A stretch of DNA of 64,000 nt from Spodoptera frugiperda. Taxonomy: Eukaryota; Arthropoda; Insecta; Lepidoptera; Noctuidae. Position numbers and translations under genes: made by a program. Below are positions 25,780 through 34,808 of the stretch, piece after piece. The notes under the pieces are model-generated. The model saw only the letters and a list, made by a program, of their open reading frames with translations, did no database searches and had not been told where the DNA came from. Numbering within the stretch: position 1 is the first letter of the stretch; every line of letters begins with the position of its first letter. The stretch covers positions 6,548,473-6,612,472 of the forward strand of contig NC_064229.1 in NCBI RefSeq assembly GCF_023101765.2, read 5' to 3'.

Positions 25780-25924
25780 GCTGTAAACAACCCGGTATCT
25801 CCGATGGTGACTGACACAATCCGCAGTCACATTCAGTTCGGCGACTCTGAGATGAACGGTTCAAGCCCCACACACTCTCCTTCGAAGATGGGCAACGGCA
25901 GCGCGACCTCTACACCCAGCCGAG
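25780..25924 (+). CDS. Jupiter: Jupiter (HN1/JPT family), internal exon with IQFGD motif
   Basis: The exon encodes about 48 residues and starts in phase 0, after acceptor TGTTCCAG. It carries RSHIQFGD, the equivalent of the family's short hydrophobic-FG motif, followed by a Ser/Pro/Gly-rich linker (HSPSKMGNGSATSTPSRG-like) typical of this intrinsically disordered protein. The donor is CGAG-GTGAGA after 25924, leaving phase 1 (a lone G). That G pairs in frame with the AA that opens the terminal exon at 29482, giving the family's EGNP(I/V)TG junction. It also fits the CA that opens the candidate cassette exon at 27985. Confidence 0.9.
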
Positions 25925-26882
25925 GTGAGATGGGCCTCGGTGGACACTGTGAGTCGATATCGATGTAGGCACGAACCGAGCACGGCTAGTAACGCTCACG
26001 GAAACGGCACGGATCCGAGACTACTTGTACCACACATCAAACTATTGTACACTGTCTAAATTCCTTCATAGATTCTCAATTATCACTGATGATGGTGAGA
26101 ATTTGTAAAAGGGATTTAGAGCAGGGTAGCTTGATGTGCTGTCGTCAGTTTAATAATAGGAATGGAATGGATACCAATTAAGACTAGGCCAAAAGTATCT
26201 CATAGTGCAGTACTCAACATGTTTAATTGCACGTTCTAAGTTGTAAGTTAATAACGTCTTTGTGAACTTTCTGTATAATTTTACGGTCGTTAATTGTCCG
26301 ATGCGATGTTTGTCTTAAGCCTAAAGCCTATGCGCGTCCATTAAAATAATTGGACAGCAATCAATTGAATCGGACCGGAAAGTCATTCGGAGTAATGTTT
26401 CGTGTTAGTTTACGAATGTAAATCTATGCGATTAGTGAGTAAACTATTCAAGTATCCATTCCATGCTCTGAGTGTGTGAGATCGTTCACAGAAACTGCGA
26501 TATGCTCTGTTCTATTGGTTTTTGTGAGCATTTTGCGACTCTTTGTGCGATTTTCTCGGATCGTGTTCAATTCCAAACATTTGGCACTCGTGCACGCTAG
26601 GAAGAAAACGCTTCTTACTACTATGTATTATGTATTTCAATACAAATACGCTCTGATTTCCTTCTTCACTTCTACTCACGATTAATGTCTACAAGAATTC
26701 AATTAATACGACTCACATTGTAATAATCATTACGAACAACCATTACGACATAACAAATTAAAACAAACGAGCCGTGCTTTGCTTAGAATGAAGCATGATT
26801 ACACAATAATTCTAAACTGAATGATTTAATACAGAAATAATCGAACTACAATATTAATTGTATAACAAAACATTACTTACTA

Positions 26883-27813
26883 CAAGGTGTCTCAAAAGTA
26901 AGTTCACATTTGCTTATTTTATTACGCGAAAGCAACTATTCTGAGGGGCGCGGGGGGTATGTCAGTCAGTAGTCTGGCTCTTGGGAATTTAGTCGCTATG
27001 GACCGTTTCTCTGGTGCGGACCGTGGGTTGTTCGTACGTGAGTTTTACAAAAACGGTAATTCGGCGACTGTAGCGCGTAGAAAATTCTGCAGTATTCGAC
27101 ATATTCGTCACTTAAATGATGCGCCTAGCACTCGACTCATTGCCAAATGGGTTAAGAAGTTTGAAGAGACTGGGTCAACTCTGGAGAAACCAAAATCCGG
27201 GCGGCCAAGAACATCAAGAACAGCCGAAAACGTGGCCGAATTATCGGCCCTTTTTTGAAGATTGAAGGGGACGCACACTCACAGTGAATTCAGAGCGTTA
27301 TGTGGAGATGTTAGACGAGTTTTTCGTACCCCAACTGGAAAACTTTCCTGGTTACAACCAAAGAACATGGTTCCAGCAGGATGGAGCAACTTCACACACG
27401 TCCAACAGATCTCTGCCTCGAGTTCGAGAAATTTTTCCGAACAAATTAATAATATCCAGGCGAGGTGACATAAATAGGCCTCCACGGAGTCCCGATTTAA
27501 CGCCTATGGATTTTTTCCTGTGGGGTTATGTCAAAACAAAAGTTTACGCTAATAAACCGACTTCCCTGGCACAATTAAAAGAAAATATCCGTCATGAAAT
27601 GCACGGAGACTACCTGCCGAGCTGTCATAGGCAATTTTAGTGCCTGACTAAATGAATGCCGAGAGCGCAACGGTTTACATTTGGACGATGTTATTTTTTT
27701 AAAATAAATTCCCAAACAGTGTACTTCAATGTACAATCAATTTTTTTTCAATAAAGCTAAGACTTTTCTTTTAAAAAAAGATTTAAATGTGAACTTTCTT
27801 TTGAGACACCTTG
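26883..27813 (+). mobile_element. Internally deleted mariner-like DNA transposon
   Basis: The element is 931 bp with terminal inverted repeats of 28 bp that differ at one base (26883-26910 and 27786-27813, both starting CAAGGTGTCTCAAAAG). It is flanked by the TA dinucleotide expected of the Tc1/mariner superfamily (26881-26882 and 27814-27815). The interior holds the two ends of a transposase gene with the middle missing. It sits in the Jupiter intron, with its right end 171 bp before the candidate cassette-exon acceptor. The near-matching repeats suggest a fairly young, non-autonomous copy. Confidence 0.93.
26998..27640 (+). pseudogene. Mariner-like transposase remnant (middle deleted)
   Basis: The first frame (26998-27258) encodes the N-terminal helix-turn-helix region: an FVREFYKNGNSATVARR-type helix, a WVKKFEETGST segment and a KPKSGRPRTS hinge before a stop. 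A second frame (about 27278-27640) encodes the C-terminal catalytic half, with NSERYVEML, WFQQDGATSHT (one catalytic Asp) and RSPDLTPMDFFLWG (the last Asp region). The stretch between them, about 150 residues in related transposases and including the first catalytic Asp, is absent, and the frame shifts at the junction. The product cannot be an active transposase. Confidence 0.9.
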
Positions 27814-27984
27814 TATAACAATTAACTACAGTGTCTGTTATTGCACGCGAAATAATGATAATAATTATATTTAAGTGCTAGAGGTATACCTACGTTAAGT
27901 TAGTCTCTCACCAGAACATGAACAACGTTAGGCCTCCACTAGTGTGGTAGATCGAATGAAAACCAATTGTTCTGTGAATGGTAG

Positions 27985-28719
27985 CAACGTACGGTCCACC
28001 GAAGAGGAATCCGGTGACAGGCGATGGAGTGGCCGTGCCGCCGCAGCGCCGCCGCCACCCCGCCGCCAGCCAGCGAGGTGCCGACCCCGACGACCCCAAC
28101 ACCCAGCTCCTACACCCACAACCCACCCACAGATACTTCACACGTGACTGGCCCCCGAAACCCGCTAACTACTACGTAGAGTCCACCATGAAACCCAGTC
28201 TCACCACAAGAATAACCCCGTACACACTCCTCGGCTTGGCATCCGATGATCCAGAAGTTGAACATCCAGTAATAGACCCAGATTCTTTGTCACCCCAACT
28301 TGTTCTAAACCGTCACTGGCCACCGTTCCCAGCTCAGCACTATTTAGAGCCGAAAGAGCATAAGATTCCATACCATCCCCTGCCACCTTACGCATTTGTT
28401 GGAATGCATTCCGCTTTAGGCGAGAGGCCTACTCCTGATTACAAGTACGATCCAATTCCAACCTTGGATGGGCCCATTGATCCATATTTGATAGCCAATA
28501 CTGATCCTCCGCCGACGCTGTTTAAATACGAGCGGGACGGGCCCATTCCCGACGTGATCCCCCTGCAGACTGCCCTGGTCCCCGGGCCGCACACTCTGAC
28601 CGGTTTCCCGCCTATATTCCACAAACACGTTCCCGGATACCTATTTGATCGCAATCGGCATGCAGAGGACTTCCGACCTAAGACGTACTATGTAGACTAT
28701 GTCCGCCGAAGAGAAATGG
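27985..28719 (+). CDS. Candidate Jupiter cassette exon (245 codons, internal repeats)
   Basis: This long open segment has no family I recognise overall, but it opens with KRNPVTGDGV, closely matching EGNPITGDGY at the start of the terminal Jupiter exon. An in-frame stop at 27975-27977 bounds it upstream. The only phase-1 acceptor is the AG at 27983-27984 (with a weak pyrimidine tract), and a donor GTGGGT follows 28719. That makes exactly 735 bp, phase 1-1, insertable between 25924 and 29482 without a frame change. The encoded protein is Pro/Tyr/His-rich with three diverged repeats: RDWPPKPANYYVE (about 28140), RHWPPFPAQHYLE (about 28310) and EDFRPKTYYVD (about 28665). Alternatives are a terminal exon running to the stop at 28767-28769, though no AATAAA was seen nearby, or a separate gene starting at ATG 27978. 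Confidence 0.6.
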
Positions 28720-29481
28720 GTGGGTGCTCAGTTTACACTGGAGGAATGCTGTTGTTTTCGCACCAATGACTTTGATGAAATTTGTCAACCACACGAAATC
28801 ATCGGAGGGAGCTTAACACTTTTAGTTTGCTGTACATACATACAAAGGGACCGAAGAACGATACCTTGGTGTTTTTAAATTGAGCACCCATTGCCGTTTT
28901 ATAATTTGCTCAAACTAGGGTTTAGTTTGACCGTTTCTTCTTAGTGAAGCAGTGTAGGCTTGTGATGTCCAATAGCGCTTGTTATCGTCTCCCGCTTGTA
29001 ATGTTGTCGAGTATTCGTTGTTGTACTGTGTAAAGTTGTGTAAATACGTGCCAAACTCAGATTGACTTTCCTCTTACGCACGTCGCCTCTTTCTTCTTTC
29101 TATTACTTGTAGGATTAGTTTTATTTCAATAGGTACTTTGGCTTTATAAATAATTATGTAGGTAATGTTGGTATCTTCTATTAGCTTTATCAATTGTATC
29201 TTTTACTGCTGTTTTATAATCTATAAGTAAATTATAAATTGTTATTTTTGTACTTAGGTCTTTAATACAACTTGTAGTTAGGGTTATTTCAACACACGTA
29301 TTTTTGCATGAAGAAAATTATAATTTATATCAAGTAGTTTTATAACAAGACTGATTTCGAAAATTTCCATTTCATTAGATGTTTTCACAATATTAAAGTT
29401 CCACCGAAGTAACACAGTTGCTTTAGATGTACGCTCGCACTATTGATTACAATGCTAACGAGACCAATTTACTGATTTCAG
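28720..29481 (+). other. Jupiter intron before the terminal exon
   Basis: The sequence is T-rich and AT-rich, ending in the acceptor TACTGATTTCAG. If the candidate cassette is instead a terminal exon, the first 50 bases continue coding to the stop at 28767-28769. No other feature was seen. Confidence 0.65.
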
Positions 29482-29618
29482 AAGGCAACCCAATCACCGG
29501 TGACGGCTACAAATCGATGAACGGCCAGATCAACACGGTGACGTCAATACACGGCAATAGCCTAATGAGCAACCCCAGCCGCGTGCCGCCCGGCGGCTAC
29601 TCCTCCGGCCTCTGGTAG
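29482..29618 (+). CDS. Jupiter: Jupiter (HN1/JPT family), terminal coding exon
   Basis: The exon follows the acceptor ending at 29481, with its first two bases completing a Glu codon begun by the G at 25924. It encodes EGNPITGDGYKSMNGQ, a short variable linker, and the C-terminal signature RVPPGGYSSGLW before TAG (29616-29618). The NP(V/I)TG(E/D)GYK opening and the R-x-PPGG-x-SS ending are the most conserved parts of insect Jupiter and echo the RNPPGGKSS motif of vertebrate HN1. This exon clinches the family assignment. Confidence 0.92.
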
Positions 29619-29717
29619 ACAACACCAACTACTGACGACCCACCTACACCACCACGCGGCGAAGACCAGACACAACAGTCGCCGCCAGCTATCGGCATGC
29701 GCAAACCGACTCTATTC

Positions 29718-29869
29718 TAAAGCCAGTGCTTCATTCGGGGACACCTCGACAGTTAAATGAACCTGCGATGACAACACTCGAGCCTCTATTTATTTTAGGC
29801 CTCAGCTCGAGGCAGACTGGATCAGTCTTCCTCAATCTGAGGCGCACCTCGAATGAAGCACTGGCTTTA
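29718..29869. mobile_element. MITE-like inverted-repeat element in the Jupiter 3' UTR
   Basis: Perfect 20-nt terminal inverted repeats (29718-29737 and 29850-29869, starting TAAAGCCAGTGCTTCATTCG) bound a 152-bp segment with further internal self-complementarity, including two CTCGAG words near 29779 and 29812. The terminal TA could be a duplicated TA target, which would make the element a Tc1/mariner-type MITE. In mature mRNA it would fold into a strong hairpin. Confidence 0.65.
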
Positions 29870-30908
29870 AAATACATTTAACGGTACATAATAAAAAATG
29901 CATTTAGTTCACTTCCTATTATTTGTTTAATCAACTAAATTTGGGTAGTATTGGCAAATTCTAGTAACGCCATTAAATTAATGCACACGTAAATTGCAAC
30001 GTCCATTACATTTTGGAAGGGTATATGTTGTTAATTACATCCTTAGCCTATCCCAGTAACAGTTTCATCATTTGGATAATTTAGAATAGATTATAGATAT
30101 TTTTGTAATAGTAATATTCGATAGTTATTGTAAAGTTAATAGATTCGCGACGTGGAACTTGGGAACCATAATCAGCGAACTGTAGAATCGCGCGATCTTT
30201 CAATACCATTGTCAGTTTCATTTATGATCTCCAAGTTGTGCGTCGAATTATCTTAAGAACTTGAAATTGTACTCTTTCACTTGTACGAATATGTTAACCC
30301 ATTGATATTGTGAATTTAGGAGTGAGGAAACGTATCAGCAATATACCAAAACGATTAGTGCCTTGATCGGAGACGAGGGAAATTCTCTAAGAATTGATGT
30401 ACATTTGTGTAGGCGTAACGTACTAAGCATGAAGATTTATGATTATATATCTATATTTCGCGGTATAGAAATAATAATCATGCGGCACTCCAGCTAATTG
30501 ATACAAGTAAATTAACATAATCTTTAATATTCGACACTGCATAGGGGTCTTTAATCTCATTTGTTGAATTTCATTATCTTAATATTTAAATAGAGGGATT
30601 TATAAAATGCATTTATTTAAACTTTTTATACGAGTTTATTTTATTTTTTAGTTTATTTTCTACTCGTTTAGAAATTAATGTAATGACGGATTTGAATTTT
30701 TGGTAGATTATCTGTTAACATGATCAGATGATCACGTATGTGTGCATGAAGAATGATGTTTCTATGCGTAGCGGCGTCGCGTGACGACCTGATAGAGGTA
30801 GCGTAGGCATATCATCTTTGTAAAAACTTTTTAATATAATCTAACATGAATTGCATAATCACTGGCCTAATTGTAACAAATGTTAATAGATAATAACCAT
30901 TATTTCAA

Positions 30909-30914
30909 AATAAA
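30909..30914 (+). terminator. Poly(A) signal for Jupiter
   Basis: A canonical AATAAA is followed within about 30 bases by a GT/T-rich tract (ACGTTGTTGTTTTT). This is the most convincing 3' end for the plus-strand gene. Confidence 0.6.
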
Positions 30915-30952
30915 GTTTTTTTATTAATTACGTTGTTGTTTTTATTTATTAC

Positions 30953-31105
30953 TAGCTTCTGCCAGCTTCTAGACCATAATTTACCCCTGTTCCAAATTTT
31001 ATCCCGATTCCTCCAGCTGTTTTGACGTGATTGAGTAACAAACATAGAACACACAAACACAGAAACTCACAAACTTTCGCATTTATAATATTAGTAAGAT
31101 TATGA
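30953..31105 (-). repeat. Interspersed repeat (family F), minus orientation
   Basis: It runs from CTAGCTTCTGCCAGCTTCTA to CAAACTTTCGCATTTATAA and TATTAGTAAGAT. The reverse complement shares ordered blocks with 42212-42352 (CTTACTAATAT, AAATGCGAAAGTTTGTG, and the AAACTAGTAT-type end). It fills the gap between the convergent Jupiter and dtd 3' ends. Confidence 0.6.
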
Positions 31106-31244
31106 TAATGTTTTTACCTCAAAACGAGGTACACATTTTTCTTAGATTACAGATTGGATTGAATTATTGACCGATAAATCTAAGTACAATGTTAAAACTA
31201 GATTTTAGGAAAACAAATATCTTTTTCAACATTTTATAAAATAA

Positions 31245-31250
31245 TTTATT
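31245..31250 (-). terminator. Poly(A) signal for dtd
   Basis: AATAAA on the minus strand lies 60 bases past the dtd stop codon. With the Jupiter signal at 30909, it places two convergent transcript ends about 300 bp apart. Confidence 0.6.
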
Positions 31251-31309
31251 GCTTATAAATAATATCAATTATAAATATCATAGTTTCTACACAATATCAA
31301 TATCATTAT

Positions 31310-31476
31310 CTATACCTTATCAACAATCTCTTCTTGACTCTCTTTATTTTCTACTTTTGTACCATTATTGCACTTTCGTTCCTTGGGATCGGGCAGATTG
31401 GCTGGTGATTCTATCTCGAATGTGACTGGCCCGTCATTCTGTATGCTTACCTGCATGTAGGCTGCGAACTTGCCAT
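31310..31476 (-). CDS. dtd: D-aminoacyl-tRNA deacylase (DTD), exon 5
   Basis: This last exon encodes residues 124-178 plus the stop. It contains NDGPVTFEIE (residues 137-146), which includes the Gly-cisPro motif (GPVT, residues 139-142) that reads the chirality of the substrate's aminoacyl group in all DTDs. A Lys/Glu-rich tail of about 30 residues follows, as in many animal DTDs. The acceptor TTGTTTCAG precedes it, and the first two bases AT join a G from exon 4 to make an Asp codon. Confidence 0.95.
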
Positions 31477-31670
31477 CTGAAACAAGGGTAATTATCATCA
31501 TAAGTCCTTCTACACGGATTTCGGATTAAAAATTCGAAATCTCAAAAATTCCAGTATACATAATACCTAATTGGGTTTTTACACCATTTAAAAATGTAAT
31601 GGACACTATACACCATACAATTTAATTGTGTAGTTTGAACTGAACAGTTAAAATAGAAGGTGTAGCATTT

Positions 31671-31978
31671 AAGTGTGGGAGAGCCATGCTTCGGCACGAA
31701 TGGGCCGGCTCGATCGGAGTGATACCACGGCCTCACAGAAAACCGACGTGAAACAACGCTTACGTTGTGTTTCGTTGTGTGAGTGAGGTTACCGGAGACC
31801 CAATTACCCATTTCTCAATTCCCGATTCCCCAACAACCCTTAAATTCCTAATCCCAAAAACCGGTTACGCACTTGTAAAGCCTCTGGTGTTTCAAGTGTC
31901 CATGGGCGGCGGCGATTGCTTACCATCAGGTAATACGTCTGCTCGATTACATCGGCAATCGGCATGTATCATATAAAA
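31671..31978 (+). repeat. Interspersed repeat (family D) in a dtd intron
   Basis: This is the longest family D copy: AAGTGTGGGAGAGCCATGCT, CACGAATGGGCCGGCTCGAT, TGATACCACGGCCTCACAGA, CTCTGGTGTTTCAAGTGTCC and ATGGGCGGCGGCGATTGCTT, ending in an A-rich tail. It lies antisense to dtd between exons 4 and 5. Other copies are at 52012-52266, 57668-57770 and 9582-9625. Confidence 0.7.
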
Positions 31979-32112
31979 AAACATGTATAAGACCTATAAA
32001 GATTTTAAGATTTCAATGATTATAAAAATAATCCCAATATAGACCTGTAGAAGTTGAATAATTTCACATAGTTTAAATTTTATGATAATGAAATATAATT
32101 CTAAAATAATAC

Positions 32113-32221
32113 CTTTGACTTTATCTGGTTTGTAGGCATTCTTCAACATTTGTAAGAAGTTTTCATAGAATTCCTTTGATTTATCGCCTGGCATTGCATG
32201 GTGGAAGTCTGGCTTTGTACC
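32113..32221 (-). CDS. dtd: D-aminoacyl-tRNA deacylase (DTD), exon 4
   Basis: The exon encodes GTKPDFHHAM through KPDKVK (residues 88-123), a conserved middle segment of DTD with the PDFHxAM motif. The acceptor is TTGTTGCAG and the donor AAAG-GTATTA. It begins in phase 0 and ends in phase 1. Confidence 0.95.
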
Positions 32222-32274
32222 CTGCAACAAAACAAACATGTAAAGTGCACATTTACCAATATTTTTATATTGAC

Positions 32275-32345
32275 TGCTTTGTTAGTTGAACGGTTACTAC
32301 TTCCAAACAAGATATCTTGGGTTCAATTCCCAGGTCCATGTTAGT
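32275..32345 (+). repeat. tRNA-like SINE remnant in a dtd intron
   Basis: The words TAGTTGAACGGTTACTACTT and GGGTTCAATTCCCAGGTCC resemble polymerase III A- and B-boxes at tRNA-like spacing. No full cloverleaf or second copy was found, so this is a remnant rather than a working tRNA. Confidence 0.4.
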
Positions 32346-32474
32346 ACATATTTTTAGGTTTTAGAAAATTCTTGGTAGGTAACTAATATCATAAATTCTG
32401 GAAAAGTGCCTAATTACAAACAAATCAATTTTAAAAATTAATGAATAAAGGTGTGATAAATAAATATTTCTCAC

Positions 32475-32601
32475 CTTCCATGTGTTGTACAGAGTAAACT
32501 GACTGACACAGAGTATTTCGAAATCTCTCTCTGATACATTCTTCTTCCACTTCTTTTGTGATTCATCATCAAATAACTTTATGCTCAATATTTTACGTAC
32601 A
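32475..32601 (-). CDS. dtd: D-aminoacyl-tRNA deacylase (DTD), exon 3
   Basis: The exon encodes residues 46-87, including KILSIKLFDD and the active-site motif SQFTLY (residues 78-83), whose Thr lies at the catalytic pocket in the family. The acceptor is TATTTCCAG and the donor AAG-GTGAGA. Its first base completes an Ile codon begun in exon 2. Confidence 0.95.
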
Positions 32602-33048
32602 CTGGAAATAAATTAATGGACATAATAAGACTTACTAGTTACTAGTACATCTAAATAAAATATAAAGAAAGAATTTTGAAAATCGGTCCACAATTGGAAA
32701 AGTAATTGGTGTAAAAAAAAGCAAACATTCGAACATATTGTGTATCTTTTATGGAGTCTACTGGTAAATATTAAGTTTAATAATGAAACATTAAAAAAAT
32801 ATTACCATCTGCTACCTCAATCATAGTTAAAAAAAGTTTATTGAATATTTTATTTTTTAGTCTATGTTTCACAGAGAAACAGGTTTAGATTTTTTTTATC
32901 ACACAAGTCATATTTTTAGTACAACTATATTTTTTTTTTGATATAATATGTTACTTGTTCATAGACTGTCCATATGGTTTGAAATAGTTACAAATAGTGC
33001 ACGAGACGGTAGATTTTTCGTTTTCATTTAAATAAAAAGTTAACTTAC

Positions 33049-33139
33049 ATATATTCCATGTCTTTCTTACTATCCGTATTTGATATTCCGATAAAGACGC
33101 ACATTCCTTGTCCAATACTGCTAATTACTTCATCGTTTA
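33049..33139 (-). CDS. dtd: D-aminoacyl-tRNA deacylase (DTD), exon 2
   Basis: The exon encodes NDEVISSIGQGMCVFIGI and a short acidic and lysine-rich stretch (residues 15-45). The Gly-Gln-Gly and the following hydrophobic strand are typical of the DTD N-terminal fold. The acceptor is TTTTCACAG and the donor AT-GTAAGT. Confidence 0.95.
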
Positions 33140-33360
33140 CTGTGAAAATTGAAAATAAAACATTGTATAATTATTTTTTCAATTTGATAAATAATCTTGC
33201 AAATTTTTTGAGGGGTAATAAATTATATAGAGTAGTTTTAGTAAGTGAGAGGTACAGGTATCGTACAGAATGATTTAAAATATGTTTTCATTGATATTTT
33301 TTTAATTCAATGCAATGTTGTTCAAAATATAACCTCAAATAATATTGTGCATAAACTCAC

Positions 33361-33403
33361 CGGTAACTTTGGCGTTCATTACACGTTGAATAAGGGCTTT
33401 CAT
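33361..33403 (-). CDS. dtd: D-aminoacyl-tRNA deacylase (DTD), exon 1
   Basis: Translation starts at ATG (33401-33403) with MKALIQRVMNAKVT, matching the DTD family start, in which an RV...A-V-V strand directly follows the Met. The donor is ACCG-GTGAGT. The five exons sum to 537 bp (178 codons plus stop) with every phase matching, so the gene is complete. DTD1 enzymes remove D-amino acids, and mischarged Gly, from tRNAs in the cytosol and so protect translation. The gene converges on Jupiter and shares no promoter with it. Confidence 0.95.
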
Positions 33404-33620
33404 TTTTATATTACTTATTACTTACTAATAAATAATAACACTTTAAATAAATAGAATTGAGGTAATTCCAATATCAACAAATAGTTTTAATTATTGACAC
33501 TTTTGACAATCCATAATGACAGTGACACAGTCACTTCGGAATCACACCATTTTTGTTATGCTACTCGATACGAGATGGCGCTTTACGCAATAATTGTTAT
33601 GTAGTACGTAATGTAGACAA
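33404..33620 (-). promoter_or_regulatory. Presumed dtd promoter and 5' UTR region
   Basis: This is the sequence immediately upstream of the dtd start codon. It lacks an obvious TATA box, as expected of a housekeeping gene. A TGACAGTGACACAGTCAC stretch near 33518 is imperfectly self-complementary. The start site cannot be fixed from sequence alone. Confidence 0.35.
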
Positions 33621-34292
33621 TAGATGGTGTTGGTTGTGCCTGTTCATGACTTCAGATTACAAGTTCGTTACCCCCAAAAGCTACTTGAAGATTATCTTTC
33701 AAAGTTCCGACTAAGCAATCGATTTATCACATAGGACAGAGGTAATCTATAGAAATCACTTAAATACGATATGATGGGGTTAAAAGTGTCACTGTCCGAG
33801 GTCAAATTTCTAGGTTTATTGCCACAGAACGTTATAACCGTTTGTAAACACTGAAAACAATTTATTTTTAATTACACACCTTGTTTACAGTAACGTGATG
33901 TATTTAATGGTGTTTACGTAGTCTGCTACCTGCTATTATGATAATGATTAATGCGTCAATTGCTTAGGTACTGAAATTAAAGTGTGAATTTGTCACACCT
34001 TGTCTATTTACCTACCTACATATTTTGCTAAATATCCATAGGTAATATTATCCATAATCCATATGTAATATTAGATAATAATATGATTTTTTCTAGTGTT
34101 AAACAATCTTACACCCAAACGACCCAGTGACCAATCGCAATAAATAAGGAAAATTATAATAATTATAGTTGATTCCCGAGGTGGTAATTTTTTTCTAATT
34201 ATTTACAGATTTCTAAATTGTCCTGTAGTTGTGCACTCTAACCACAAATAGTCCTATAACTAGCTTCTATAACTAATAAAATAGTCCTATTA

Positions 34293-34372
34293 GATTCGCT
34301 GGCTCGAATGAACCAACCAATTAGATTTCTCGTTACGCTTTTGTTCAACGTAAAGCAAACTGGTACTAAGGG
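34293..34372 (+). repeat. Right half of palindromic MITE (family G)
   Basis: The words TGGCTCGAATGAACCAACCA, TTCAACGTAAAGCAAACT and GGTACTAAGGGTA match the right side of the complete copy at 38292-38428 and the interior of 57377-57470. Confidence 0.55.
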
Positions 34373-34796
34373 TACTGGTGTGTCAATGTGCCATGTCCTT
34401 GGTTCATGGTAAGTAGGTAACTTGGCCTTGTCGACCCTTTAAAAAATCAGCCAGACGTGAAACTACTTATTACAGTAGGTTCCTAAGTAACTTCATTGGT
34501 GAATCAAGTTTGCGTGATGACGCGAAAGGGAACTTCAGTCGTAACTGTGTTATGTCCGAAAAAACTTATCCTTTTTTAATTCTTCATTTAATGATGTGCT
34601 GTGAAAATATTAAATCAAGCTGCAATAATAAAAAACTTTACAATGGAGTTAGAACCTAACTGAATATTTAGGTATCAAAAACATATTTAGTTTACCTAAA
34701 TTACCAATGTGAATACGATATACTTAATATTGATATATGTGTCGGTGTAGTCAAGGGTAAAACGGCAGACACCTACAGTTACAAGTGCTAGTGCTA

Positions 34797-34808
34797 CGCG
34801 CATGCGCA
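34797..34808. promoter_or_regulatory. Perfect NRF1/erect-wing-type site
   Basis: CGCGCATGCGCA is an exact match to the palindromic NRF1 (insect ewg) consensus. It is followed at once by CAAGGTCA, a nuclear-receptor (ERR or FTZ-F1 type) half-site overlapping its end. It lies in a GC-rich patch about 1.4 kb upstream of dtd. Binding is inferred from motif alone. Confidence 0.4.

Larger units (their letters stand above)
25925..27984 (+). other. Jupiter intron containing a mariner
   Basis: This is the intron from the IQFGD exon to the candidate cassette exon. If the cassette is skipped, the intron extends to 29481. It is dominated by an internally deleted mariner (26883-27813). The remaining sequence is AT-rich with no further exon seen. 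Confidence 0.7.
29619..30935 (+). other. Jupiter 3' UTR (inferred)
   Basis: After the stop codon there is no further exon and no earlier convincing poly(A) signal before AATAAA at 30909-30914, giving a 3' UTR of about 1.3 kb. The downstream end is inferred. The UTR contains a 152-bp inverted-repeat element at 29718-29869. Confidence 0.6.

Noticed and set aside
27908..28141. Minus-strand frames opposite the cassette exon
   Set aside because: They are antisense shadows of the proline- and arginine-rich coding strand.
27978..28769. The cassette segment as an independent single-exon gene starting at ATG 27978
   Set aside because: Not excluded, but the exact 735-bp phase-1 fit with Jupiter splice sites and the shared NP(V/I)TGDG motif favour a Jupiter exon. 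No promoter or poly(A) signal of its own was seen.
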